From positions 1-27,733 of the forward strand of contig JAJZYI010000005.1 of assembly GCA_021798135.1 (NCBI GenBank): 27,733 nt of DNA. The letters are read 5' to 3'. Below, one piece after another: positions 15,246 through 22,609 of this stretch. The notes below the pieces were generated by a model, which did no database searches, was not told the DNA's origin, and was given only the letters and a program-made list of their open reading frames with translations. A program made the position numbers and the translations under genes. Every line of letters begins with the position of its first letter. The stretch's first letter is position 1. The stretch comes from Actinomycetes bacterium. Its GTDB lineage: Bacteria > Actinomycetota > Acidimicrobiia > Acidimicrobiales > UBA8190.

Positions 15246-16369
15246 TTCGCCGCTACCGGGATGCGGCCGGGGCCCTCGGCTGCATCCTCAGGCCAGCGGC
15301 GCCGGCTGACGCGAGCCAGGCGACGCAGCAGGGCGACCGCCTCCGGGTCGTCGTCGACGGGCCGCGTCTCGATCACGCCGTCGGCGAGGGCACCGTCCAT
15401 GAGCTGACGGCCCTGCTCGGTGCGCACGATCGTGAGCGTCCAGTCGCTGAACGCCCCGATCCCCCCGGTCGCGATGTCGGCGTGCTCGGCGGCGAAGTCC
15501 GGGCAGGACTTGCAGCCCTCGCGGGTCCAGGCGTGGCCTTCCTTGAGCGGCACCTCGTGGTAGCCGCCGTCACGGGTCCAGATCTGGAACACGCCCTTGA
15601 TGTTGATCTTGGTGATGTCCGCGCGCGCCAGCCCGTAGCGGGCCTCGAAGAGCTCCGGGAAGATCGCGTCGTCGAACGTCTTGGAGCACAGCAGGCCGAT
15701 GGAGAGCGCCAGCCGCCGGGCCACCTTGCCGGCCTTGCGGGCGGACATCACCGCCGGCAGCGAAGCCTGGCAGCTCATGCCGACGAGCGCCAGCTTGTCG
15801 GCGCCGGCCTCGATGGCCTGGGGGTAGGCGAGGGTGTTGGCCGAGTAGGTGTAGCGGGACCCCGCCGCGGCGAGCACCTCCTCGCGGGTGCGCGCCACCG
15901 CCGGCACCGCCCGCCACGAGGTGCCGTCGCCCTCCACGCCCGACACCAGGGCGGCGTCGATCATGTCGTGCTCGAGCGCCCAGATCAGCAGGGCCGAGAC
16001 GAGCCCTCCGTCCTGGCCGGCCTGGTTGACGGCCGGCTCGGCTGCTCGGGCCAGGACCGTGTCGAGGGCGATGCCGGCGACCTCGTCGACCGTGCGCTCC
16101 CGCCCGAACAGGAACGTGTCGACCTCGCTCTCCCAGGCCCGGAAGCGCGGGCAGGCCCTGGTGCACATGGTGCACCCCTTGGCCCCGTGGGTGCAGTCCT
16201 CGGGACCGCCGTCGGCCTCGACCTTCCAGGGCTTGTAGACGCCGTTGGTGTCGTCGTACTTCAGGACGTCGTGCGGGCAGGCGATGATGCACCCGGCGCA
16301 CCCCGTGCAGAGGCCGGATCGCACGACCTCCTGCAGCAAGTGTGCCCAGTGCGGCTTTTCGGGCGGCAT
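15236..16369 (-). CDS. Coenzyme F420 hydrogenase/dehydrogenase beta-subunit family (FrhB-like) iron-sulfur flavoprotein
   Basis: A 377-residue protein. The N-terminus holds two ferredoxin-type 4Fe-4S sites: Cys21, 24, 27, 31 (CTGCAGCIIAC) and Cys59, 66, 69, 73 (CTHGAKGCTMCTRAC). The FrhB core follows, with NQAGQDGGLVSALL (nucleotide/flavin region), GMSCQASLPAV, LLCSKTF and EGCKSCPDFAAEHADIATGGIG. Family members pass electrons between F420, flavin and iron-sulfur centres; the partner here is unknown and no hydrogenase subunits lie nearby. No ribosome binding site is visible; TAACGT ends 6 nt before the ATG, suggesting a leaderless mRNA. It is first in a minus-strand run with MBL and FAH genes. 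Confidence 0.92.
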   Translation of the reverse strand: MPPEKPHWAHLLQEVVRSGLCTGCAGCIIACPHDVLKYDDTNGVYKPWKVEADGGPEDCTHGAKGCTMCTRACPRFRAWESEVDTFLFGRERTVDEVAGIALDTVLARAAEPAVNQAGQDGGLVSALLIWALEHDMIDAALVSGVEGDGTSWRAVPAVARTREEVLAAAGSRYTYSANTLAYPQAIEAGADKLALVGMSCQASLPAVMSARKAGKVARRLALSIGLLCSKTFDDAIFPELFEARYGLARADITKINIKGVFQIWTRDGGYHEVPLKEGHAWTREGCKSCPDFAAEHADIATGGIGAFSDWTLTIVRTEQGRQLMDGALADGVIETRPVDDDPEAVALLRRLARVSRRRWPEDAAEGPGRIPVAAKPA

Positions 16370-16375
16370 GCGGCC

Positions 16376-16381
16376 ACGTTA
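16376..16381 (-). promoter_or_regulatory. -10 element for a leaderless FrhB mRNA
   Basis: On the minus strand TAACGT ends exactly 6 nt before the ATG at 16369, placing transcription start at the start codon. Confidence 0.5.
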
Positions 16382-16511
16382 TCGCTGCCGCTCGCCGGCG
16401 GGCATCCCGGCGCCGGCACCGCGGAGGGGCGGAGCCGCGGGCCGGGATGGTTACCGGCCGGTCACCGCGGGCGAGCTGGTGGCCCGGGCGCCCGGCAGCG
16501 CGGCGACCGGC

Positions 16512-16556
16512 CCTCCCTGGCAATGCGGTGGCAGGGGGGCAGGTCCTCCCTGGCAA
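16512..16556. repeat. 12-bp direct repeat in a divergent promoter region
   Basis: CCTCCCTGGCAA occurs at 16512-16523 and 16545-16556, 33 bp apart, just upstream of the glycosylase promoter. It could be a two-site operator or a remnant of duplication. The rest of the 222-bp gap holds only the two -10 elements. Confidence 0.6.
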
Positions 16557-16579
16557 CCCGCTGACCCGTCCCGCGGCGA

Positions 16580-16585
16580 TAGCGT
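16580..16585 (+). promoter_or_regulatory. -10 element for a leaderless glycosylase mRNA
   Basis: TAGCGT ends exactly 6 nt before the GTG at 16592. No ribosome binding site is present. Confidence 0.5.
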
Positions 16586-16591
16586 CCGCCC

Positions 16592-17395
16592 GTGCCCGAG
16601 CTCCCCGAGGTCGAGGTGTACCGAGCCGCGGCCCAAGCCGTGGTCGGGCGGACCGTTGCCGGCGTCGCGGTACGCGACCCGCGCTTCGTGCGCGGCGGCG
16701 TGGCACCGGGCGAGCTGGCGTCCCGGGTGACCGGGCGCCGGGTGACGGCGGCACGCCGGCGCGGCAAGCTGCTGGTGCTGGACCTCGGTGGGGGGCGGTC
16801 GCCGGCGGTCGGAGGGCTGCGCCTCGGTCTCCGGTTCGGGATGACGGGGCGGCTGCTCGTCGACGGTGCCGGACCGATCGAGCGGCTGCTCCACTCGAGC
16901 GGCCGTGCCGAGCCGCGCTGGGACCGGCTGGTGCTCCGGTTCGTCGGCGACGGCGAGCTCGTGGTCCGTGACCCGAGGATGCTCGGCGGCGCCGTGCTCG
17001 ATCCCGACGAGGACGCCCTGGGCCCGGACGCCCTGACGCTCACGCTGGCCGAGCTGGCCACGGCCCTCGACCGGAGCGCAGCGCCGCTCAAGGCGCGGCT
17101 GCTCGACCAGTCGAAGGTGGCCGGCATCGGCAACCTGGTCGCCGACGAGCTGCTGTGGCGGTCCGGGCTGGCGCCGGCGCGCCGCGCCGGATCGCTGGAC
17201 GAGGCGGAGCGCCGGCGTCTGGCCCGGGCCGCGCCGTCGACGCTGCGCCTGCTCATGCGCCGCGGCGGGTCGCACACCGGGGACCTGATGCCTGCACGGG
17301 CGCCCGGCGGGCGCTGCCCGCGCGACGGCGCCGAGCTGCGACGGTCGACGGTCGGTGGCCGGACGACGTGGTGGTGCCCGCTCCACCAGCACTGA
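16592..17395 (+). CDS. Fpg/Nei-family DNA glycosylase with altered zinc finger
   Basis: A 267-residue base-excision enzyme. The N-terminus PELPEVE gives the catalytic Pro2 and Glu3; Lys59 (RRRGKLLVLDL) matches the conserved lysine; LRFGMTGRLLV and VAGIGNLVADELLW (Asn181, helix-two-turn-helix) follow. The C-terminal finger, normally four cysteines, reads Cys242-x2-Asp245 ... Cys262-x2-His265 with the GGRTTWWC turn and its Arg257 kept. It excises oxidised bases; whether it prefers 8-oxoguanine (Fpg) or pyrimidines (Nei) is not decidable. The GTG start at 16592 is fixed by the catalytic N-terminus and supported by TAGCGT 6 nt upstream. It converges on the PAP2 gene. Confidence 0.9.
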   Translation: MPELPEVEVYRAAAQAVVGRTVAGVAVRDPRFVRGGVAPGELASRVTGRRVTAARRRGKLLVLDLGGGRSPAVGGLRLGLRFGMTGRLLVDGAGPIERLLHSSGRAEPRWDRLVLRFVGDGELVVRDPRMLGGAVLDPDEDALGPDALTLTLAELATALDRSAAPLKARLLDQSKVAGIGNLVADELLWRSGLAPARRAGSLDEAERRRLARAAPSTLRLLMRRGGSHTGDLMPARAPGGRCPRDGAELRRSTVGGRTTWWCPLHQH

Positions 17396-17404
17396 GCGAG
17401 CGGG

Positions 17405-17464
17405 TGGCGGCCGCCGGCGCTGCCGTGGGTGCCGGAGCGGTTGGCGGTCGCCGGCGCTGCCGTG
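17405..17464. repeat. 23-bp direct repeat between convergent genes
   Basis: The segments 17405-17427 and 17442-17464 (TGGCGGCCGCCGGCGCTGCC and its variant) match at 22 of 23 bases with a 37-bp period. They fill most of the 74-bp gap between the glycosylase and PAP2 stop codons. Confidence 0.75.
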
Positions 17465-17469
17465 TCAGG

Positions 17470-18234
17470 TCACCGGGGTGCGGGTCGCCCCGGTGCGCGG
17501 AGCGCGGCCGGCCGTCGACCTCGTCGCCGGGCGGGCGGCCCGCTGGCGGCCGGCGTGGCGAGCGGCGGGCCGGACATCTCGTGGTCCCTCCACTTCGGCG
17601 GGCGCATCCGGCCCCAGGTGGAGTCGGCGCTCACCAGCGGGCCGAACGGCGTGCGCATGCGCACCTCCGTGTCCAGCCGTTGCAGCAGGGCCACGGCGGG
17701 CCACGCGAGCAGCAGGACGACGGCCGCGCCGAAGGCGAGCCCGGCGGCGACATCGGCGGGGAAGTGCATGCCCACGTACACCCTGCCGAAGGCGAGCAGC
17801 AGGCCGAGCACGGTGGCGATGCTCGCCAGGATCCACCGCCGGGCCAGCCACAGGCCGGCGATGACGGCGCCGGCCACCGTCGCGTGCCCGCTCGGGAAGC
17901 TGTACTCGCTGGTCCGGGCAGCGAGCACCTCGACGTGCGGCAGCACCAGGTAGGGGCGCAGCTCGGCGAACACGGGCTTCAGGACGTAGTGCGACACCGC
18001 CCACGCGATCACGGTCCCCGCTGCGGCCCACAGGACGAAGGCGACGGCGCGGTCGGGGTGGCGGTCGCGGCGGGCGACCCACCAGGCCAGGAGCACGAGC
18101 AGTCCCAGCACGACGGCGCCGGCGTCGTGCGCGTACACGCGCATGAAGCCGTGCAGCCAGCTCGTGTCGCGGGCGAAGCGGTTGACGTCCAGGAACCAGC
18201 GGTCGTCGAGCGACAGCGCCGCGAGCGGGTGCAT
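17470..18234 (-). CDS. PAP2-family membrane phosphatase
   Basis: About 254 residues with several membrane helices (about 38-56, 62-84, 118-136, 137-155, 160-183). The three PAP2 phosphatase motifs are present: Lys86-x6-Arg93-Pro94 (KPVFAELRP), PSGH at 114-117, and Arg151-x5-His157. Such enzymes dephosphorylate undecaprenyl diphosphate or phosphatidate-type lipids at the membrane. The first 35 residues form an amphipathic lead-in and the last 60 a low-complexity Pro/Ala/Arg tail. The ATG at 18234 is preferred because TAGCTT ends 7 nt before it; a GTG at 18264 is in frame. A bacterial undecaprenyl-diphosphatase role is possible but not provable from the sequence. Confidence 0.88.
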   Translation of the reverse strand: MHPLAALSLDDRWFLDVNRFARDTSWLHGFMRVYAHDAGAVVLGLLVLLAWWVARRDRHPDRAVAFVLWAAAGTVIAWAVSHYVLKPVFAELRPYLVLPHVEVLAARTSEYSFPSGHATVAGAVIAGLWLARRWILASIATVLGLLLAFGRVYVGMHFPADVAAGLAFGAAVVLLLAWPAVALLQRLDTEVRMRTPFGPLVSADSTWGRMRPPKWRDHEMSGPPLATPAASGPPARRRGRRPAALRAPGRPAPR

Positions 18235-18241
18235 GCGCCCG

Positions 18242-18247
18242 AAGCTA
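18242..18247 (-). promoter_or_regulatory. Possible -10 element for a leaderless PAP2 mRNA
   Basis: TAGCTT on the minus strand ends 7 nt before the ATG at 18234. Confidence 0.4.
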
Positions 18248-18321
18248 GTTCGCGTGCCGTTCACCCGACGACCACGGTGCGGGCCCCGCCCGGCCGGGGA
18301 GGCGACCCGGTGCCGCCGGGG

Positions 18322-18786
18322 TCAGCCGCCCAGCTCCGCCAGCACCTTGGCGGCGTGGCCGTCGGCCCGGACGTTGTACCAGGCTCGCTGCACGGAGCCG
18401 TCGGGGCCGACGAGGAACGTGGACCGGATGACACCCACGGTCTTCTTGCCGTACAGGGTCTTCTCCCCGTAGGCGCCGTAGGCCGCCATCACGGAGCGGT
18501 CGGCGTCGGTGAGCAGCGGGAAGGTCAGGCCGTACTTCTGGCGGAAGGCTCGGTGCTTCTCCGCCCCGTCCGGCGAGATGCCGAGCACCGCCGCGCCGCC
18601 ACGGGAGAACGCCTGCAGGTTGTCGTTGAACTGGCAGGCTTCCTTGGTGCACCCGGGCGTGTCGTCCGCCGGGTAGAAGTACACGACCACGGGCCCGCCG
18701 GCGAAGTCGTCGAGGGCGACGGGAGCGCCGTCCTGGTCGGGCAGCGTGAAGGCGGGGGCGCGGTCCCCCGGGGCGAGCTTGGCCAT
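18322..18786 (-). CDS. bcp: Bcp/PrxQ-type thioredoxin-dependent peroxiredoxin
   Basis: A 154-residue atypical 2-Cys peroxiredoxin. The peroxidatic Cys46 lies in YFYPADDTPGCTKEAC, with the resolving Cys51 five residues later as in PrxQ, and the conserved catalytic Thr43/Pro44 and Arg (VIRSTFLVGPDG) are present. It reduces hydrogen peroxide and alkyl hydroperoxides in the cytoplasm with thioredoxin. The ATG at 18786 has a strong AGGAGG about 8 nt upstream. It is divergent from the DEAD-box helicase gene across 336 bp; no peroxide-responsive operator was recognised. Confidence 0.95.
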   Translation of the reverse strand: MAKLAPGDRAPAFTLPDQDGAPVALDDFAGGPVVVYFYPADDTPGCTKEACQFNDNLQAFSRGGAAVLGISPDGAEKHRAFRQKYGLTFPLLTDADRSVMAAYGAYGEKTLYGKKTVGVIRSTFLVGPDGSVQRAWYNVRADGHAAKVLAELGG

Positions 18787-18925
18787 GGCGCCGTCCTCCT
18801 GGTCCCGGGCCCGTCGACCGGGCCTCCGGCGTCGAACGCTACCGTGCCGCGCCGGCCGGCGGTCCGGCGAAACCGCACTCCGGAGCATCGTGCACACGAT
18901 CCGTCACCTGCCGGTCGCGACCCGC

Positions 18926-18931
18926 TAGACT
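18926..18931 (+). promoter_or_regulatory. Likely -10 element for the DEAD-box helicase transcript
   Basis: TAGACT would start transcription near 18938 and give a leader of about 185 nt before the helicase ATG. No strong -35 is visible. Confidence 0.45.
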
Positions 18932-18937
18932 GGGTCG

Positions 18938-19122
18938 CAGGTGGAGTGGTCAGGCCTGAGAACCGGGTTCTCCCGAGGCCGCCACCGCCGGGGTCTTCCT
19001 CACGTCTCTTCGTGCACTGCGGAGCCAGGGCCAGCGGAGCCACTCGAGGTGGGCCCGCCCCGAGGGGCGCTCCGGGCGCTCCTCGGCCCGACGACGCATG
19101 ACGAGCACGAACGAGGAGATCG
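18938..19122 (+). promoter_or_regulatory. Long structured 5' leader of the DEAD-box helicase gene
   Basis: The leader can form three hairpins. The first (18953-18980) has GGCCT/AGGCC and GAGAAC/GTTCTC stems with a 3-nt bulge. A small one is CACG-TCTCTT-CGTG (about 19000-19014). The third (19060-19086) has an 11-bp stem with one G-U pair and a 5-nt loop. A short frame from ATG 19098 (33 codons, ending 19199) overlaps the helicase start. RNA helicase genes are often controlled by such leaders through cold or self-unwinding; that this one does so is inferred. Confidence 0.5.
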
Positions 19123-20406
19123 ATGGCAACGACGAACACGGGTCCGCGCGCGGGCGCGGTGACGGCGGCTGGCGTGGAGCCGGGGGCCCACGGCCCTGAG
19201 GGACGGCAGGCCGGCGGCGGGGACCATCCGGGCGCTGCGCCCGGCACGACGTTCGCCTCGCTGGGCGTGGCCCCCGAGCTGGTCGCCGCCCTCGCCGGGC
19301 AGGGGATCGACGCCCCGTTCGCGGTCCAGGCGCTGACCCTGCCCGACGGGCTGGCCGGTCGCGACGTGTGCGGCAAGGCGAAGACCGGTTCCGGCAAGAC
19401 GCTGGCGTTCGGCCTGCCGCTCCTGATGCGCATCGCCAAGGCCGACCCGAAGCGGCCCCGCGGCCTGGTGCTGGTGCCCACCCGCGAGCTGGCCATCCAG
19501 GTGCACGAGGTGCTGGCGCCCCTGGCCGAGGCGGCGGGCCGCCGGGCCGTCGTCGTCTACGGCGGGGCCGACATCGACCGGCAGGTGAAGAAGCTCGGCA
19601 AGGGCTGCGACGTCGTCATCGCCACGCCCGGCCGGCTCATCGACCTGAACGAGCGCGGCGAGATCGCCATGGCCGACGTGGAGGTCGTCGTGCTCGACGA
19701 GGCCGACCGGATGGCGGACATGGGGTTCCTGCCGCAGGTCGACTGGCTGCTGCGGCGCATCGAGCGCCCGCACCAGACCATGCTGTTCTCCGCCACCCTG
19801 GACGGGGACGTGGACCGCCTGGTGCGCCGCCACCTGAAGGACCCCGTCCGCCACCAGGTCGAGGCGGCGGTCCCGACCGTGGAGTCGATGCAGCACCGCT
19901 TCCTGCAGGTCCACCAGATGGACAAGGTCCGCACCGCTGCGGCGATCTGCCACGCCGCCCACAAGGCCATCGTGTTCGTCCGGACCAAGCGTGGCGCCGA
20001 CCGGCTGGTGGAGCAGCTCCAGCGCGAGAAGGTCAGGGCGGCCGCCATCCACGGCGACCTGCGCCAGGCCAGCCGCGAGAAGGCCATGGTGGACTTCTCG
20101 TCGGGCAAGCTGCCGGTGCTCGTCGCCACCGACGTGGCGGCCCGGGGGCTCGACATCGACGACGTCGACGTGGTCGTCCACTACGACCCTCCTGAGGACC
20201 ACAAGGCGTACCTGCACCGCTCGGGTCGCACCGCCCGCGCCGGCGGCAGCGGTGTCGCGGTCACCCTGGTGCTGTGGGACCAGGTCATGGAGGTCGAGCG
20301 GATCCAGAAGCGGCTCGGCATGCGCATGCCGATCGTGGAGATGTTCTCGAACGACCCGCGCCTGGCCGACCTGTCGGCCTGGGAGCCGGCCGAGGGCGCG
20401 GCTTGA
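19123..20406 (+). CDS. DEAD-box ATP-dependent RNA helicase
   Basis: A 427-residue helicase with both RecA domains: Q motif with Gln69, Walker A AKTGSGKT (86-93), PTREL (119-123), TPGR (168-171), DEAD (192-195), SAT (223-225), then VFVRTKRGAD, TDVAARGLDI and HRSGRTARAG in domain 2. It unwinds RNA in ribosome assembly or mRNA decay, often at low temperature. There is an unconserved 42-residue Gly/Ala-rich N-terminus and almost no C-terminal extension, so it is a minimal core. The ATG at 19123 has GAGGAG 7 nt upstream and a leader of about 185 nt with hairpins. Its stop overlaps the start of the PIG-L gene (TTGA), so the two are coupled. Confidence 0.96.
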   Translation: MATTNTGPRAGAVTAAGVEPGAHGPEGRQAGGGDHPGAAPGTTFASLGVAPELVAALAGQGIDAPFAVQALTLPDGLAGRDVCGKAKTGSGKTLAFGLPLLMRIAKADPKRPRGLVLVPTRELAIQVHEVLAPLAEAAGRRAVVVYGGADIDRQVKKLGKGCDVVIATPGRLIDLNERGEIAMADVEVVVLDEADRMADMGFLPQVDWLLRRIERPHQTMLFSATLDGDVDRLVRRHLKDPVRHQVEAAVPTVESMQHRFLQVHQMDKVRTAAAICHAAHKAIVFVRTKRGADRLVEQLQREKVRAAAIHGDLRQASREKAMVDFSSGKLPVLVATDVAARGLDIDDVDVVVHYDPPEDHKAYLHRSGRTARAGGSGVAVTLVLWDQVMEVERIQKRLGMRMPIVEMFSNDPRLADLSAWEPAEGAA

Positions 20407-21164
20407 GCTCCGCCACCGCCGGCAGCGCGCCCGCACCGGCGGCCGGCGACGGCAGCGACGGCGTCGTCCGGGTGCTCGTGGTGACCGCCCACCCCGACGA
20501 CGTGGACTTCGGCATGGCCGGCACGGTGGCCACGTGGACCGCCGCCGGGGTGGACGTCACCTACTGCGTGTGCACCGACGGCGACGCGGGCGGCTTCGAC
20601 CGCTCCGTGTCGCGGCCGGCCATGGCGCAGGTCCGCCGCGACGAGCAGCGTGCCGCCGCCAAGGTCGTTGGGGTCGAGCACGTCGAGTTCCTCGGGTACC
20701 CCGACGGACGCCTGGCGCCGACGATCGAGCTGCGCCGCGACATCAGCCGGGTCATCCGCCAGGTCCGTCCCGACCGGGTGGTGTGCCAGTCCCCCGAGCG
20801 CCGCTGGGACCGGATCTTCGCCAGCCATCCCGACCACCTCGCCGCCGGCGAGGCCTCGGTGTGCGCCGTCTATCCCGACGCCCGCAACCCGTTCGCCCAC
20901 CCGGAGCTGCTCGACCCCGAGGGGCTGGAGCCGCACACGGTCGCCGAGCTGTGGCTGATGGCGTCGGGGCGGCCCGACCGCCACGTGGACGTCACGGCCA
21001 CCGCCGAGCAGAAGCTGGCCGCGCTGAGGTGCCACGCCAGCCAGCTGCCCGACGTGGCGGCGATGGAGGAGCGGGTGCGAGGTTGGCTCGCGGCAACGGC
21101 GGCGGAGGCCGGCCTGCCGGCGGGCCGCCTCGCCGAGGCGTTCCAGGTGGTGCGCACCGGCTGA
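20403..21164 (+). CDS. PIG-L family zinc-dependent deacetylase
   Basis: A 253-residue LmbE/PIG-L protein. The zinc and catalytic motif AHPDDVDFG is at 29-37 (His30, Asp32, Asp33), and the third ligand region FASHPDH follows at His142 and His145. Members remove N-acetyl groups from sugars; in actinobacteria they include MshB (mycothiol synthesis) and Mca (mycothiol-conjugate amidase), but this one is not assigned. The TTG at 20403 overlaps the helicase stop as TTGA and has GAGGGCG upstream; the first 20 residues are low complexity. The link with the helicase is positional only. The mobile element begins 52 bp after the stop. Confidence 0.88.
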   Translation: MSSATAGSAPAPAAGDGSDGVVRVLVVTAHPDDVDFGMAGTVATWTAAGVDVTYCVCTDGDAGGFDRSVSRPAMAQVRRDEQRAAAKVVGVEHVEFLGYPDGRLAPTIELRRDISRVIRQVRPDRVVCQSPERRWDRIFASHPDHLAAGEASVCAVYPDARNPFAHPELLDPEGLEPHTVAELWLMASGRPDRHVDVTATAEQKLAALRCHASQLPDVAAMEERVRGWLAATAAEAGLPAGRLAEAFQVVRTG

Positions 21165-21208
21165 ACCGGCTGACCGGCCCGATGGCGGGCCGGTCGCTGC
21201 CGTGGTGG

Positions 21209-21215
21209 CGGGGGC
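21209..21215 (+). repeat. Left target-site duplication of the mobile element
   Basis: CGGGGGC abuts the left end of the element (one base, C21216, lies between). The same heptamer is found right after the other end at 25176-25182. Read as 8 bp, the copies agree in seven (CGGGGGCC and CGGGGGCA). The flank is G-rich, so chance is not negligible. Confidence 0.65.
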
Positions 21216-21216
21216 C

Positions 21217-21237
21217 GGTAGTGGGTCAGTTTGAATC
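21217..21237 (+). repeat. Left terminal inverted repeat
   Basis: The repeat begins GGTAG and continues with the core GGGTCAGTTTGAATC (21223-21237). It matches the reverse complement of 25155-25175 except at one base (T21222). Confidence 0.92.
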
Positions 21238-21270
21238 CGGCGCCCGCTAGGCGCCCGGGGCCAGCTCCCC

Positions 21271-21276
21271 TAGGCT
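21271..21276 (+). promoter_or_regulatory. -10 element for a leaderless KGG-protein mRNA
   Basis: TAGGCT ends exactly 6 nt before the ATG at 21283, just inside the left end of the mobile element. Confidence 0.5.
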
Positions 21277-21282
21277 GGAACC

Positions 21283-21522
21283 ATGCCGAAGCGGTCAAGC
21301 AAGCCCCGCGACCTCAACGCCATGGCTGCCGCCATCGTGGGGCAGGCCACCGACGAGGAGCCCGCACCCGACCCGTACGAGGGGAAGAACCCCGCCGCCG
21401 TGGAGCTGGGCAGGCGCGGGGGGAAGAAGGGAGGGAGGGCGCGGGCCGACAAGCTCACCGCCGAGGAGCGTTCCGAGCAGGCCCGGAGGGCCGCGTTGGT
21501 GCGTTGGCGGACGCCCCGGTAA
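21283..21522 (+). CDS. Small basic KGG-type protein (function unknown)
   Basis: A 79-residue charged protein. The C-terminal half VELGRRGGKKGGRARADKLTAEERSEQARRAALVRW is a Gly-Gly/Arg-rich helix pattern seen in KGG-type stress and plasmid- or phage-borne small proteins; it may bind nucleic acid, which is inferred from its charge. The N-terminal half (DEEPAPDPYEGKNPA) is acidic and Pro-rich. TAGGCT 6 nt before the ATG suggests leaderless expression. It converges on the XRE-ImmA gene, and the two coding regions overlap tail to tail by 68 bp. Confidence 0.75.
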   Translation: MPKRSSKPRDLNAMAAAIVGQATDEEPAPDPYEGKNPAAVELGRRGGKKGGRARADKLTAEERSEQARRAALVRWRTPR

Positions 21523-22603
21523 CGAGGGTGAGTTGCGGGGCTCGTGGTGGCGTCGATTGCTCCCCTCCACCGGCCACCTGGGTCATCACCAACCCGAACA
21601 CCAGCTGGTCGAACTCCTCCCGGGGGATGCTCAGGTCCGCAGCGATCGCAGCGGGGGTGACCCCTTCGCCCCGCATCACAGCCAGAACCCGTGGCAACAC
21701 CTCAGACACCTCGCGTGGCATTTCCTCTGGCTCGGACTTGGAAAACCCACGCTGAGCGAGGCTGATGAAGATCTGGCGGTACTGCCATTCGGTGAGTAAG
21801 CCGAGCCCGTGCATCCGGTGGGCGAGGGCCGCTGCTGAGACTTTCCACGTCAGCTTGAGGTGGATGATCTGGTCAAGAGACGCGCCACGCGGGGCATTGG
21901 CTAGGACGCTTCCCCTCGGCATCAAGAACGTGGACGCGAAGGTCTCGGCCTCCTGCTCGTACACCCTACCGCGTGGCGTTTCGTGTCCCCAGTGCAGAAC
22001 GAGGTGGCCGAGCTCATGCGCAGCATCCATCCGGCTCTTCTCCGCCGTCTTCATCGTGTTCAGGAAGACGTATGGCGTTTCGCTGCGCCAGAAGGAGAAC
22101 GCGTTGACCTCGGCGTACTCCTCGGCAAGCGAAAACACTCGGACGCCATGGAGTTCAAGCATCTTGACCATGTTCTTCACTGGTCGCTCGCCCACACCCC
22201 ATTCCGTGCGGAGGGCCAACGCGGCGGTTTCGGGGTCTACGCCGCGCAGCCGTGGAATCGACACGTCAGGGCGATCGAATCGTTCGGCGATCCAGTCGTC
22301 GATGGCGAGGGCCAAGGCGCCGGCCCCGAGTGCCTGGTCTCGCTTGTGCGCGGGGAGACGGCTGAGTGCCCTGAAGCTCGCGCCCCACACCGGGGGTTCT
22401 TCGAGGTCTCGGCCTGAGAAGAAACCGATCGGGAAGGCGAGGACCTGCGCAATCTTCCGCAGACTCAGGAGCGACGGCACCTTTTCACCCGCCTCGTAGC
22501 TGGTGAGTATCCTCACGGACAGCCCGGCCCGGGTAGCCAGCTCCTTCTTCGTTAGACCACGACGCTTGCGGGCTAGAACCAATCTTGAAGGCGTGAAGTC
22601 CAT
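21455..22603 (-). CDS. XRE-family regulator fused to ImmA/IrrE metallopeptidase domain
   Basis: A 382-residue two-part protein. Residues 7-62 are a helix-turn-helix of the XRE type (LARKRRGLTKKELATRAGLSVRILTSYEAGEKVPS). Residues about 150-290 are an ImmA/IrrE zinc protease domain with His196-Glu-Leu-Gly-His200 (MDAAHELGHLVLH) and the acidic YEQEAETFASTFLMP helix. Such proteins cleave or relieve repressors in mobile elements and stress responses, or act as antitoxin-like partners. The C-terminal 40 residues are low complexity and overlap the KGG gene. The ATG at 22603 follows the stop of the upstream partner gene by 6 bp, with GAGGG across that stop, so the two are translationally coupled. Confidence 0.92.
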   Translation of the reverse strand: MDFTPSRLVLARKRRGLTKKELATRAGLSVRILTSYEAGEKVPSLLSLRKIAQVLAFPIGFFSGRDLEEPPVWGASFRALSRLPAHKRDQALGAGALALAIDDWIAERFDRPDVSIPRLRGVDPETAALALRTEWGVGERPVKNMVKMLELHGVRVFSLAEEYAEVNAFSFWRSETPYVFLNTMKTAEKSRMDAAHELGHLVLHWGHETPRGRVYEQEAETFASTFLMPRGSVLANAPRGASLDQIIHLKLTWKVSAAALAHRMHGLGLLTEWQYRQIFISLAQRGFSKSEPEEMPREVSEVLPRVLAVMRGEGVTPAAIAADLSIPREEFDQLVFGLVMTQVAGGGEQSTPPRAPQLTLVTGASANAPTRPSGPARNAPRR

Positions 22604-22609
22604 GACCCT

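Noticed and set aside
13829..16564. 911-codon open plus-strand frame
   Set aside because: It lies antisense to the FAH, MBL and FrhB genes, which have full sets of family motifs; its translation is low complexity.
19098..19199. 33-codon frame overlapping the helicase start
   Set aside because: Not called as a gene: no ribosome binding site of its own and Gly/Arg-rich product. It may still matter as an upstream frame.
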